From positions 1 through 64,000 of the IMG/VR virus record IMGVR_UViG_3300036795_000143: a stretch of DNA of 64,000 bases; one strand, given 5' to 3'. Each line of letters opens with the position of its first letter. Positions within the stretch are counted from its first letter, which is position 1. This DNA is from a virus. Of the stretch, positions 55,996 through 62,241 are shown one piece after another. Both the position numbers and the translations under genes were made by a program. Below the pieces are notes generated by a model. It was not told where the DNA came from. It worked only from the letters and a program-made list of their open reading frames with translations, and searched no databases.

Positions 55996-56050
55996 GCGTT
56001 TCCTGACTGTCCAGCCGTGAGCTGGACAGTGCGGGATGCCCGCTAGGGCA
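55991..56050 (+). promoter_or_regulatory. Two-hairpin start-associated element, copy G
   Basis: CCTAGGCGTTTCCTG, hairpin 1 ACTGTCCAGC/GCTGGACAGT (10 bp perfect, T-A at the variable pair as in copy A), hairpin 2 identical. Ends 32 bases before ATG 56083. Confidence 0.85.
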
Positions 56051-56082
56051 GCGACTACCAACAGCCCTAGGGAGGGCACACC

Positions 56083-56583
56083 ATGGCAAGGCAGGCCACG
56101 CGCCGTAGGCGCCGTGATAAGGGTGCGACCGCTGATGATATCCAGGTGGGCGACCTGATCGAACCGAACAACAACGGGTACCGCGCCACGGTTTATTGGC
56201 GTGGCACGTCAAAGAATTGCACCGAGCCTCACGTAGTGCTGCGTTGGACGTATCCGGATGATTTCAGCGTGAACGCGGCGCACCGGGGGCAGTCCAGCGG
56301 CCGAATTTGTCGGCCGGGTGATCCGGTCACGCGTTGGCTGGCACCAAACGAAACAACTAGCAAGGACGGCACGGTGAGCGGTCCGGCGGCTACCCGTGAG
56401 CAGGTACGTGAGCTGGCCGGGGCTATCGCGGCGCAGGCGCAGGCCATCGCGGACGGGACGCACACGGCCTCCGTGTTCGCCGCTGTCTGCCGCGTGTGGT
56501 CCAACGCTGAACTGTTGAAAGCTTGGACGCGTGACGATAGGCAGGATGGGCCTGCCGATCGGCGCGGCTTGCATGCGGTATAG
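56083..56583 (+). CDS. Protein of unknown function
   Basis: A 166-residue protein with AGGGAGGG upstream. Basic N-terminus (ARQATRRRRRDKGATADDIQVGD), a beta region with KNCTEPHVVLRWTYPDDF and a helical C-terminal part. Could bind nucleic acid through the first 12 residues. The last of the genes behind the two-hairpin elements. Confidence 0.65.
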   Translation: MARQATRRRRRDKGATADDIQVGDLIEPNNNGYRATVYWRGTSKNCTEPHVVLRWTYPDDFSVNAAHRGQSSGRICRPGDPVTRWLAPNETTSKDGTVSGPAATREQVRELAGAIAAQAQAIADGTHTASVFAAVCRVWSNAELLKAWTRDDRQDGPADRRGLHAV

Positions 56584-56696
56584 GCCGCTTGAGCTGCCCG
56601 GTGAGGCGACCGTGCCCGAGTTATCCCCGCAGCGCGCGCCGTGCCGCCGGTGCTGCGGGATTTGCCGCTATCGTGGGCCGTGCCTCCGTTCAGAAC

Positions 56697-56741
56697 CGCC
56701 CCGTACTGCCCCGCCACGCGTGGGCAGCGCGGGGCGTTTTT
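56697..56741 (+). terminator. Rho-independent terminator
   Basis: CGCCCCG-TA-CTGCCC pairs with GGGCAG-CG-CGGGGCG, followed by five T. It ends the rightward operon that runs from 50.2 kb. Confidence 0.92.
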
Positions 56742-56750
56742 GTCGTTTGT

Positions 56751-56811
56751 GGGTACCGCCGAACGGGTCGCGCCAGGCGGGTGGGCTGGGTTTGGGTACC
56801 GCCGAACGGGT
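56751..56811. promoter_or_regulatory. 18-bp direct repeat upstream of 56978
   Basis: GGGTACCGCCGAACGGGT occurs twice without a mismatch, at 56751-56768 and 56794-56811. It follows the terminator and precedes a 395-base region (56584-56977) otherwise without a gene, in which GTCCGTTT is also repeated and ATGTCCG is mirrored by CGGACAT. The layout suggests control of the gene at 56978 by a DNA-binding protein. Confidence 0.6.
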
Positions 56812-56977
56812 GGTGCCTGTCCGTGCCTGCCTGGTCGCGGTGGGTCATGTCCGTTTCCGGAGGTTCGTCCGTTTGCATGTGCGAATCGGACATCGGGGAC
56901 GGACAGCGCAGAGGGGACGGAACGGCCAGCAGGGACGTAAGCGGCATACCGGTCAAACGGGACGAAGGGGGCAAAAG

Positions 56978-57334
56978 GTGCAAAAAGGATTCGATCTTGT
57001 TCGCGTCGGTGATCAAATCGGTTTGCCGGCAGAGCCGATGATCGGCACCGTACTAGTCGTTCGCGGTGGTCCGCACAACGGGACCGCTGTGCGCCGCTGG
57101 GACGAACAGGGCTGGACTGTCGAGGACGGCACTGGGCGGCTGGTGTGGTTCGAAGTGTTCCGGCTGGCGTTGACCGCGCCGGACGTGGTGCTGGAGGTCA
57201 CGCGAGTGCGGAAGCAGTGCGGGTGGCCGCTGTGCAGGAAGGGTGGCTGGCTGCCGGTTGACCCACCACCGGATCAGGTTTACTGCTCGGACGCGTGCAG
57301 GCAGGCCGCGTCTAGGGACCACCGGAAAAGCTAA
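56978..57334 (+). CDS. Zinc-binding protein with SH3-like part
   Basis: A 118-residue protein with GAAGGGGG before the GTG. LVRVGDQIGLPAEPMIGTVLVVRGGPHNGTAVRRWDEQGWTVEDGTGRLVW reads like a small barrel. The end has CGWPLCRKGGWL, then YCSDACRQAASRDHR, a four-Cys ribbon like that of CGNR or FCS zinc proteins. The TAA stop overlaps the first AAAGCATGCTT palindrome. Confidence 0.65.
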   Translation: MQKGFDLVRVGDQIGLPAEPMIGTVLVVRGGPHNGTAVRRWDEQGWTVEDGTGRLVWFEVFRLALTAPDVVLEVTRVRKQCGWPLCRKGGWLPVDPPPDQVYCSDACRQAASRDHRKS

Positions 57335-57419
57335 AGCATGCTTATTTGTTCTGGCAACAAAGCATGCTTATTTGTTTAGGCAGAAAAGCATGCTTGTGAG
57401 CCAGACCAAAGCATGCTTT
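57333..57419. repeat. AAAGCATGCTT palindromes, copies 1-4
   Basis: Four copies of the palindrome in 87 bases: 57333-57343, 57359-57369, 57385-57395 and 57408-57419, with start-to-start steps of 26, 26 and 23 bases. They lie in the gap between the genes ending at 57334 and starting at 57459, as one would expect of an operator or partition/replication repeat array. Confidence 0.9.
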
Positions 57420-57458
57420 TATTGTTTGCCCACCGCACAGGAAAGACTGGAGTCTGAT

Positions 57459-57650
57459 ATGCCTAACAGGAAAGTAGTAGTCGAATGGTCTGTGACGGAC
57501 GTCACGGACTACCGGAGCACCGTTGAGATCGTCGGTGACGCGGCGCCCGAGGTCGCGGTGATCCCCCTGGTGCCCGACCTCGAAACGGAGGACAACGAGG
57601 TCACGGTCACCTGCACAAACCGCGTGATCACAGCGGTCACGGTGGCGTAG
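57459..57650 (+). CDS. Small beta protein
   Basis: A 63-residue protein behind GGAAAGACTGGAG. KVVVEWSVTDVTDYRSTVEIVGDAAPEVAVIPLVPDLETEDNEVTVTCTNRVITAVTV is nearly all beta. Directly preceded by the four-palindrome array and followed by another copy, so likely under its control. Confidence 0.65.
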   Translation: MPNRKVVVEWSVTDVTDYRSTVEIVGDAAPEVAVIPLVPDLETEDNEVTVTCTNRVITAVTVA

Positions 57651-57855
57651 ACCAAAGCATGCTTTCCACTGGTACGGCGATGGTGCGCCAGTAAGCCAAA
57701 CGCTTACGTAGGATCGGCGCGCACATAGTGATCTTGCCGTGCTCGACGACGAACCCAGCGCACAGGTAGCGGGTTGTCACCCGGTACAGGCCGTCGGCTA
57801 GGGTTCCGCCGGTGGTGGTCACCTCACGCTGATCGGGGCGCGGGGGGCAGCGCAT
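57637..57855 (-). CDS. Conserved actinophage small protein
   Basis: A 72-residue protein. LADGLYRVTTRYLCAGFVVEHGKITMCAPILRKRLAYWRTIA is a pattern found in many actinophages; it probably forms a small barrel with one cysteine pair. Function unknown. Convergent with the previous gene; palindrome copy 5 lies within its 3' end. Confidence 0.75.
   Translation of the reverse strand: MRCPPRPDQREVTTTGGTLADGLYRVTTRYLCAGFVVEHGKITMCAPILRKRLAYWRTIAVPVESMLWSTPP
57654..57665. repeat. AAAGCATGCTTT palindrome, copy 5
   Basis: A perfect 12-bp palindrome just after the stop of the plus gene and within the 3' end of the minus gene, thus between convergent genes. Confidence 0.9.
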
Positions 57856-57956
57856 CCGGGTTGTTGAGGTATCGGGTGCGGGCAGAAGATGTCTCCATGG
57901 TCCAGGCTTCGATGTACAGTCCACCGGCTGTCCTCCCGGCCACCACCACGACGAAG

Positions 57957-58029
57957 TGCGGCGTAGCTCAGTGCAGAGCGCCGGTCAGCGGACCGGAGGA
58001 CGCAGGTTCAACTCCTGCCGCCGCAGCCA
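57957..58029 (+). tRNA. tRNA-like gene with 6-base anticodon loop
   Basis: Acceptor TGCGGCG/CGCCGCA, D stem GCTC/GAGC with a loop of only six bases and no GG, anticodon stem CCGGT/ACCGG with loop CAGCGG, five-base variable region, T arm GCAGG-TTCAACT-CCTGC, discriminator G and an encoded CCA. The overall form is clear, but the six-base anticodon loop and missing GG are abnormal. If the loop opens to eight, no standard T33 position results. Amino acid cannot be assigned with confidence. Confidence 0.7.
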
Positions 58030-58030
58030 C

Positions 58031-58366
58031 CTACCAGCGCCGTGAGGCCACCAGCGGTCGTGCCGCTGGGCCAGCGATGAGACCCAGAGCGATTAGCGCG
58101 CGGATCCGGTTGGATTCCCTGGTGTTGCAGCCCCGGTGCGCCGGCACCAGGTTGGCGGGGTCATAGGGGTCGCCGCCTTGGGCCAGGCCGTGAATGTGGT
58201 GTGCGGTGCCAGCGAGCCGGTGGTTGTGCCGGGCTTGGGTGAACGCGTAGTCAATTGGTTTACCGCACAGGTAGCAGGGGGTGCGGTTGTATGCGCCGTC
58301 TGCCATGCACTGGGCTTGGGCTCGCCGCCAGCGTGATCCTTGTCGTCCTGGGCCTTTGCTGACCAC
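58031..58366 (-). CDS. HNH endonuclease
   Basis: A 111-residue protein. CYLCGKPIDY, then AHHIHGLAQGGDPYDPANLVPAHRGCNTRES is a full HNH core: first His pair, the middle N and a closing CNxRE with a CxxC zinc site. Small HNH proteins often cooperate with phage terminase; this one is far from terL, so it may be a homing or nicking enzyme. GTG start. Confidence 0.85.
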   Translation of the reverse strand: MVSKGPGRQGSRWRRAQAQCMADGAYNRTPCYLCGKPIDYAFTQARHNHRLAGTAHHIHGLAQGGDPYDPANLVPAHRGCNTRESNRIRALIALGLIAGPAARPLVASRRW

Positions 58367-58382
58367 GGCCTACCGCCTCGTC

Positions 58383-58394
58383 AAAGCATGCTTT
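58383..58394. repeat. AAAGCATGCTTT palindrome, copy 6
   Basis: A perfect 12-bp copy between the small zinc gene (its TAA overlaps the T end) and the HNH gene start 17 bases away. Confidence 0.9.
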
Positions 58395-58497
58395 ATGTTC
58401 GCGGTGGTTTGTGTTGGCAATCGCACCACGTGTAACCCCGGCAGAGGTCGTGGGTGTCGGATTCACACGCGTCGCAGACGAAGTTCAGGAAAAGCAT
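58393..58497 (-). CDS. Very small zinc-ribbon protein
   Basis: A 34-residue protein. CDACESDTHDLCRGYTWCDCQH has five Cys and two His in a pattern known from actinophage micro-proteins. AGGAGAG lies ten bases upstream, and the ATG is the centre of a palindrome copy, which marks the start and links its translation or transcription to whatever binds the palindrome. Confidence 0.7.
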   Translation of the reverse strand: MLFLNFVCDACESDTHDLCRGYTWCDCQHKPPRT

Positions 58498-58502
58498 GCT
58501 TT
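58491..58502. repeat. AAAGCATGCTTT palindrome, copy 7
   Basis: Overlaps the start codon of the 34-residue zinc protein on the minus strand: GCATGC contains its ATG. Confidence 0.9.
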
Positions 58503-58522
58503 GTTTACTCTCCTGTAATAGG

Positions 58523-58570
58523 CGGCAGTGCCGTAGGCCAGTGGCTTACGGCACTGCCGAAAGCATGCTT
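58523..58570. terminator. Long hairpin joined to palindrome copy 8
   Basis: CGGCAGTGCCGTA (58523-58535) pairs perfectly with 58547-58559; the loop can pair further as GCC-AGT-GGC. AAAGCATGCTT (58560-58570) adjoins it. It lies between the secreted-protein gene and the small zinc gene on the minus strand and may end or attenuate transcription. Confidence 0.6.
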
Positions 58571-58571
58571 A

Positions 58572-58775
58572 TTAGAAGATGGGGCCGAGGGTGCCGAGGT
58601 GTCCGAGCTGGAGCACGGTGGCGCAGTTAGCGACGTTCACCGAGTGAGGCTGCGAACATGACCCGTAGTTGGGGTCGTTGTTGTGGTCGTCATCGGCCAG
58701 TGCGATACCGCCACCAGCGAGGGCCAATCCGGCAGTGACGGCCAGGACAGCGAGTGAAGCTGCAAGCTTACTCAT
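58572..58775 (-). CDS. Small secreted protein with signal peptide
   Basis: A 67-residue protein. SKLAASLAVLAVTAGLALAGGGIALADDDHNN is a classic Sec signal peptide with cleavage likely after ALA (about residue 27). The mature part is about 40 residues with two Cys (CSQPHSVNVANC) and a hydrophobic glycine/leucine end. The plan recalls short secreted surface proteins of actinomycetes but matches none I can name. Exported morons may modify the host surface or superinfection. Confidence 0.75.
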   Translation of the reverse strand: MSKLAASLAVLAVTAGLALAGGGIALADDDHNNDPNYGSCSQPHSVNVANCATVLQLGHLGTLGPIF

Positions 58776-58788
58776 GCGGTTAGGTCTC

Positions 58789-59016
58789 TCAATCGTGTCG
58801 GTAGTAGGACGAACGTCGCCGTAACGAGATGGTGCCTGGGTCAATCGGCGACGGCGGTACTAGGAGGTCGTCTTGACCGTCCTGCGCGGGCCACAGCCCG
58901 AGTACGTCGAGCAGGTAACGCAGGTCGTCAGCGTCTTGCGCGTAACGACTTATAGTGCGTCGGGCCCGGACTCGGTGTTGTTCTGTTAGCGGCGCGGCAC
59001 GACTCCCCTTCTTCAG
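58789..59016 (-). CDS. Small helical protein, start unusual
   Basis: A frame of 75 residues. TEQHRVRARRTISRYAQDADDLRYLLDVLGLW is a convincing helical domain of a kind frequent in actinophages. No ATG, GTG or TTG lies near its beginning; the best candidate is CTG at 59016, which overlaps the upstream stop as CTGA. The start must be treated as unresolved. Confidence 0.5.
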   Translation of the reverse strand: MKKGSRAAPLTEQHRVRARRTISRYAQDADDLRYLLDVLGLWPAQDGQDDLLVPPSPIDPGTISLRRRSSYYRHD

Positions 59017-59138
59017 TGGAACAGCAGGAACGCGAGTCCCGCGAGGAATCCGGTGAGGATGGTGAGTACCAGGACGGCCACTAGGGCGACCCCGAACACC
59101 AGGGCAATCATCCGAGTCACGCATTCGTAGGGACTCAC
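59013..59138 (-). CDS. Very small membrane protein
   Basis: A 41-residue protein: a short head, then one long hydrophobic helix (MIALVFGVALVAVLVLTILTG, FLAGLAFLLF). GTG 59138 overlaps an upstream TGA as GTGA; an inner ATG at 59111 is also possible. Confidence 0.6.
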   Translation of the reverse strand: MSPYECVTRMIALVFGVALVAVLVLTILTGFLAGLAFLLFH

Positions 59139-59215
59139 TGAACGGTGAACGACTGGCCCTCGACTGCGGTGTGTGGGGCGTCGTGGGGCTGGTCGAGTTC
59201 GTGGTTGCTGGACAG
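59135..59215 (-). CDS. Possible small or frameshifted gene
   Basis: A 26-residue frame (SSNHELDQPHDAPHTAVEGQ) ending in the TGA that overlaps the next gene. It reads like real protein but has only CTG as a start. The frame upstream, DYNELRHEKPNATFLQADK, also looks natural and joins it by a -1 shift at an A5 run, so this may be a frameshifted gene or a sequence error. Confidence 0.3.
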   Translation of the reverse strand: MSSNHELDQPHDAPHTAVEGQSFTVQ

Positions 59216-59274
59216 TTTTTGTCAGCTTGCAGGAAGGTAGCGTTCGGTTTTTCGTGGCGCAACTCGTTGTAGTC

Positions 59275-59286
59275 AAAGCATGCTTT
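59275..59286. repeat. AAAGCATGCTTT palindrome, copy 9
   Basis: A perfect copy at the upstream end of the minus-strand small-gene cluster. The rest of 59139-59417 holds AGTGATTG/CAATCACT (59328-59335 and 59362-59369), an 8-bp inverted repeat, and no clear gene, so this is likely the control region of that cluster. Confidence 0.9.
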
Positions 59287-59417
59287 CGCTAGTCGTGGTG
59301 ATTGTTGCGTGGTGGTGGCTGGTTGACAGTGATTGACGGCGGCCGGTGAGTGGTGATGAATCAATCACTGGTTTTGTGCTTGACGGGGGCTGAGAATTAA
59401 CTTCACAACCGGGCGGT

Positions 59418-60185
59418 TCAGGACGCTTTCCGGTGCCGGTAGCGGTCTTCGAGCGCGGTCAGAACGTCGCGGATGCGGTACAGCGGGGGATGTTGGTCGG
59501 GTGCTGGAGTCAGCCGACCTCGGATTGCGTATCCACGGATCATGCTAGAGGTACAGCGGACGCCGACGATTCGCAAGAATCCGCTGATCTCGACGGCGGT
59601 TCCGAGGTGGTCACGGGCGACGTCGTTCATCCACGCTTGGCGCGCGGCGATGTCATGGCGGGCACCGCAGGCCGGGCAGATCGCGTATCGGTTCCACGGC
59701 AGGCCGTAGACCTCTTCGACGCAAACGCCGGTGGCGCACTGGCCGAGGAAGCACCGGCGGTCGTCGGGTCGATCGATCGCTCTACGGGCTTGGTGGATCG
59801 CGCTGGTGACCTCGTCGACGAGCTGGCCGGCGTCGGGGTGCATCCGGGCTGCCGCGATGTTGCGGACCAGCCAGCGGGCCAGCTGGGCGGTCGTGGGGGG
59901 CTTGTTGGCGTGGTCGGCCGAACCGCTCAGGGTGGTTGCCCACGCGTTGAGGGTGTGGTGCAGCACCCACGCGGTTTCCGCGATGTGGGTTTTGAACGGC
60001 AGCGGGCTTTCGTCACCGCTGGGGCCGTTCCCGTAGGGGCTGGTGAGCTGATCTTGCCGGGAGCGGGTGACGTCTAAGTCGTCTAGGAGGCTGGGGACGT
60101 CAGTGAGTTCGATGCGCAGCGCGACCGCGCAGGTACCGCAGAGCATCACGTCGGTGGCCGCGCCGCATTTGCAGCACGGGGTCAT
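59418..60185 (-). CDS. Zinc-ribbon protein with C-terminal helix-turn-helix
   Basis: A 255-residue protein of a type common in actinophages. Two zinc sites: CCKCGAATDVMLCGTC at the start and CATGVCVEEVYGLPWNRYAICPACGARHD near residue 165. The last 70 residues (FLRIVGVRCTSSMIRGYAIRGRLTPAPDQHPPLYRIRDVLTAL) look like a MerR-type winged helix that reads DNA. ATGA overlap with the upstream gene sets the start. Probably a phage regulator. Confidence 0.75.
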   Translation of the reverse strand: MTPCCKCGAATDVMLCGTCAVALRIELTDVPSLLDDLDVTRSRQDQLTSPYGNGPSGDESPLPFKTHIAETAWVLHHTLNAWATTLSGSADHANKPPTTAQLARWLVRNIAAARMHPDAGQLVDEVTSAIHQARRAIDRPDDRRCFLGQCATGVCVEEVYGLPWNRYAICPACGARHDIAARQAWMNDVARDHLGTAVEISGFLRIVGVRCTSSMIRGYAIRGRLTPAPDQHPPLYRIRDVLTALEDRYRHRKAS

Positions 60186-60460
60186 GTTCGCCGCCACTGC
60201 GGGCTCAGCGGCGGCGCCGGTAGGCGCGGGCTCCGCGAGATGGGCAGCGTTTCGAGATCAGCGCCAGCGGAGTACCAACGCAGAATGGCCCATGCTGATT
60301 CGGCTGCGCGTTTCGCGTCAGGGTGCTGGTCTTGGGTGTCTTGCCAACACAGGACAACCCCACCGGGCGCTATGCAATCTGTTGGGGGGTCGTCGATAAC
60401 GCACCAGTCGGTGTCGGCGGTCGGTCCGCTGGCTACACGGTATTGGGGGCTGATGCTCAC
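60182..60460 (-). CDS. Small protein, unknown function
   Basis: A 92-residue protein. CVIDDPPTDCIAPGGVVLCW and KRAAESAWAILRWYSAGADLETLP give three Cys and a helical end. Upstream partner of the HTH gene. No family recognised. Confidence 0.6.
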   Translation of the reverse strand: MSISPQYRVASGPTADTDWCVIDDPPTDCIAPGGVVLCWQDTQDQHPDAKRAAESAWAILRWYSAGADLETLPISRSPRLPAPPLSPQWRRT

Positions 60461-60505
60461 TCTGGTGTGCGCATACCGCCAGAGTAGGGCCTAGGTCGTG
60501 AATAA

Positions 60506-60550
60506 CCTTCGACCCGCACCCCAGAATTAACGCGGGATGCGGGTCGAAGG
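60506..60550. terminator. 13-bp hairpin after the Lsr2 gene
   Basis: CCTTCGACCCGCA (60506-60518) pairs perfectly with 60538-60550. It lies between the end of the Lsr2-like gene and the next minus-strand gene, probably ending or limiting transcription. No T-run. Confidence 0.6.
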
Positions 60551-60602
60551 GTGTTGCGGGTGCCTTCGCAGGCGGGGTGGTGACCAAGCAGCTTAATCCA
60601 AC

Positions 60603-61067
60603 TCAGCCACTGAACGCCGGCACGGGTACAGCAGCTTCCCAATCCGATTCGACGATTTCGGCTTCGACAACCACGTCCGGTGCCGGCGACGCGGCATCTT
60701 CGACCGCCGTCATGGCCTTGTCGTATGCCTTTTCCACGGCGTCTGGGATGCGGCCACGGCCACTGACCTCAATGTCGGGCTGGTTTTTGGCCCAGTCCCT
60801 GATCGCTTGGATACGTTCCTTCCGGGCGAGGGCCTTGGCCTTGTCGTCCTTGGTGTTGCTGCCCGAGCTGTTCGCGCTGGAGGTGGCGGCCTTCTTACGG
60901 GCTACCCTGATGAACCCGGCCAGCGAGTCACGGAGCTTGTCGGCGTTGTGGCCGGACAAGTCGATTTCGTAGTCGACACCGTCGACCGAGAACTCGATAG
61001 GTTCCACGTCTTCGCTGTGATTTCCGGTCAGGTCATCGATCCGGTGGATGATTACCTTCTCTGCCAT
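60603..61067 (-). CDS. lsr2: Lsr2-like nucleoid-associated protein
   Basis: A 154-residue protein. The N-terminal dimerisation domain (KVIIHRIDDLTG, then VEPIEFSVDGVDYEIDLSGHNADKLRDSLAGFIRVARK) and C-terminal DNA-binding domain (IQAIRDWAKNQPDIEVSGRGRIPDAVEKAY with the minor-groove RGR at 104-106) are those of Lsr2, the actinobacterial H-NS analogue that silences AT-rich DNA. The acidic 30-residue tail after the domain is not usual. Phage copies may shield phage genes or compete with the host protein. Confidence 0.93.
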   Translation of the reverse strand: MAEKVIIHRIDDLTGNHSEDVEPIEFSVDGVDYEIDLSGHNADKLRDSLAGFIRVARKKAATSSANSSGSNTKDDKAKALARKERIQAIRDWAKNQPDIEVSGRGRIPDAVEKAYDKAMTAVEDAASPAPDVVVEAEIVESDWEAAVPVPAFSG

Positions 61068-61142
61068 GCTGCGCCCCCCTCTGGGGAAAGTTTTTGGAAT
61101 ACGTAGTAAAGCGGGTGCTGTATCCCGCTAGTTGGTCCCCCC

Positions 61143-61217
61143 CTAGCGAAACAGGGCGATGACGCCGAGCATGAACACGGCGATGATCAAATCGTCGACA
61201 ACGCTTGGCCAACTCAC
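61143..61217 (-). CDS. Micro membrane peptide
   Basis: A 24-residue frame: SWPSVVDDLIIAVFMLGVIALFR, one transmembrane helix. GTG start in GTGA overlap with the gene upstream, the join used throughout this genome. Supported by overlap and hydrophobicity only. Confidence 0.45.
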   Translation of the reverse strand: MSWPSVVDDLIIAVFMLGVIALFR

Positions 61218-61993
61218 GACGCTGCGGGATTCGGGGTGGGGTCGGTCATCGTGGTCCAGTGCTGGGGAACAACACGTCGCCGTTCGACCCACGCACCGGG
61301 TATGTGTTGCGCTAAAGCCAGCGCCTCAGGGAAGACCTTCACGTCGTTGACCAGGCAGGTAGGGCCGTCGTCGGGGTCGGTGGTGGTGAACACCGCGTAT
61401 TCGAACCATTCGTCGGCGCCCATCGTGACGTCGACTGTGCACGCCGGGCCGGCGTCACACAGGTCCGTGTTCGTGTTCGTTTCGTTCGTTGTTTCGGTGG
61501 TCTCGGTCCAGGGTTCGTTGTGGGTTCCACGGAGCACGGTGATGTCGTCGTATCTGGCTAGTTCCTTTACCGCTTCCTCAGCGAGGTCGCAGGCGGCTTC
61601 GGTGGTCATCCACAGGGGGCACTGATTAGCGATGATGTCGGCGAGGAGGTCACCGTCGATGCGGTGTGCGCGTTCCGCCGCGTCGAGGCGCTCACCGAGG
61701 CCGTCACGGTGTCGGCGGGCGGTCAGGGTGGCGTCGCGCCAGTAGTTCCGTTCGCTGCGGAGTTCGTCAACCTCGCGGCGTAGCTGTTCGAGCTGCTCGT
61801 CTAGCGCTCGCCTGGCTTCGATCCGGGCTGGCCACCCACCCGAGATTTTGAACAGTTCCTGGGTCAGTCGGTCGCGTTCGTCGCGCAGCTGGTTGCGTTC
61901 CTTTCGGTAACGCCTCGCGGTTTTCGCCAGCGCCTTGGCCTGGCCCCGCCAGTGGTCCAGCTCGTCTGAGGTGTCGGTGTCCCAGCCGCTCAT
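61214..61993 (-). CDS. Coiled-coil protein
   Basis: A 259-residue protein. Residues 10-110 form a long charged coiled coil (KALAKTARRYRKERNQLRDERDRLTQEL and onward); residues 175-250 hold CDAGPACTVDVTMGADEWFEYAVFTTTDPDDGPTCLVNDVKVFPEALALAQHIPGAWVERRRV, an alpha-beta domain. ATGA overlap with the next gene. The function is unknown; the plan is frequent in actinophage accessory regions. Confidence 0.7.
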   Translation of the reverse strand: MSGWDTDTSDELDHWRGQAKALAKTARRYRKERNQLRDERDRLTQELFKISGGWPARIEARRALDEQLEQLRREVDELRSERNYWRDATLTARRHRDGLGERLDAAERAHRIDGDLLADIIANQCPLWMTTEAACDLAEEAVKELARYDDITVLRGTHNEPWTETTETTNETNTNTDLCDAGPACTVDVTMGADEWFEYAVFTTTDPDDGPTCLVNDVKVFPEALALAQHIPGAWVERRRVVPQHWTTMTDPTPNPAAS

Positions 61994-62241
61994 TTTGTGT
62001 CCCGTTCACGTGCGTGCAGGCTGACCAGGGTGACGATCAGCGCGATGAGCCAACCAACGGGCCACGCCAGAAGCGCCCACTGACGGTGATCGCCGTCGGG
62101 TGCGATCATCGCGAGGATCCACGCGATCAGGGGCGCGCCGGGCAGCAGGAAGACCACCAACCAGCTTTCCGGTGGTGACTTACTCGGTTTCGGTTTGGCC
62201 GGTAGGTCATCGGGTGGCCATTCGCGACCGTTGACTCTCAC
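61990..62241 (-). CDS. Small membrane protein, two helices
   Basis: An 83-residue protein with GTG in GTGA overlap. A basic/proline-rich head and two transmembrane segments (WLVVFLLPGAPLIAWILAMIA and WALLAWPVGWLIALIVTLVSL). Unknown function. Confidence 0.65.
   Translation of the reverse strand: MRVNGREWPPDDLPAKPKPSKSPPESWLVVFLLPGAPLIAWILAMIAPDGDHRQWALLAWPVGWLIALIVTLVSLHARERDTK

Noticed and set aside
50598-56050. CRISPR array
   Set aside because: The repeats are separated by whole genes of variable length, not by uniform spacers, and no cas genes are present.
57333-57419. CRISPR-like array of short repeats
   Set aside because: Units are 11-12-bp palindromes with 11-15-base gaps, far too short for CRISPR; they fit operators or iterons.
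58031-58366. Packaging HNH partner of terminase
   Set aside because: It lies about 20 kb from terL in a different transcription unit, so that role cannot be inferred from context.
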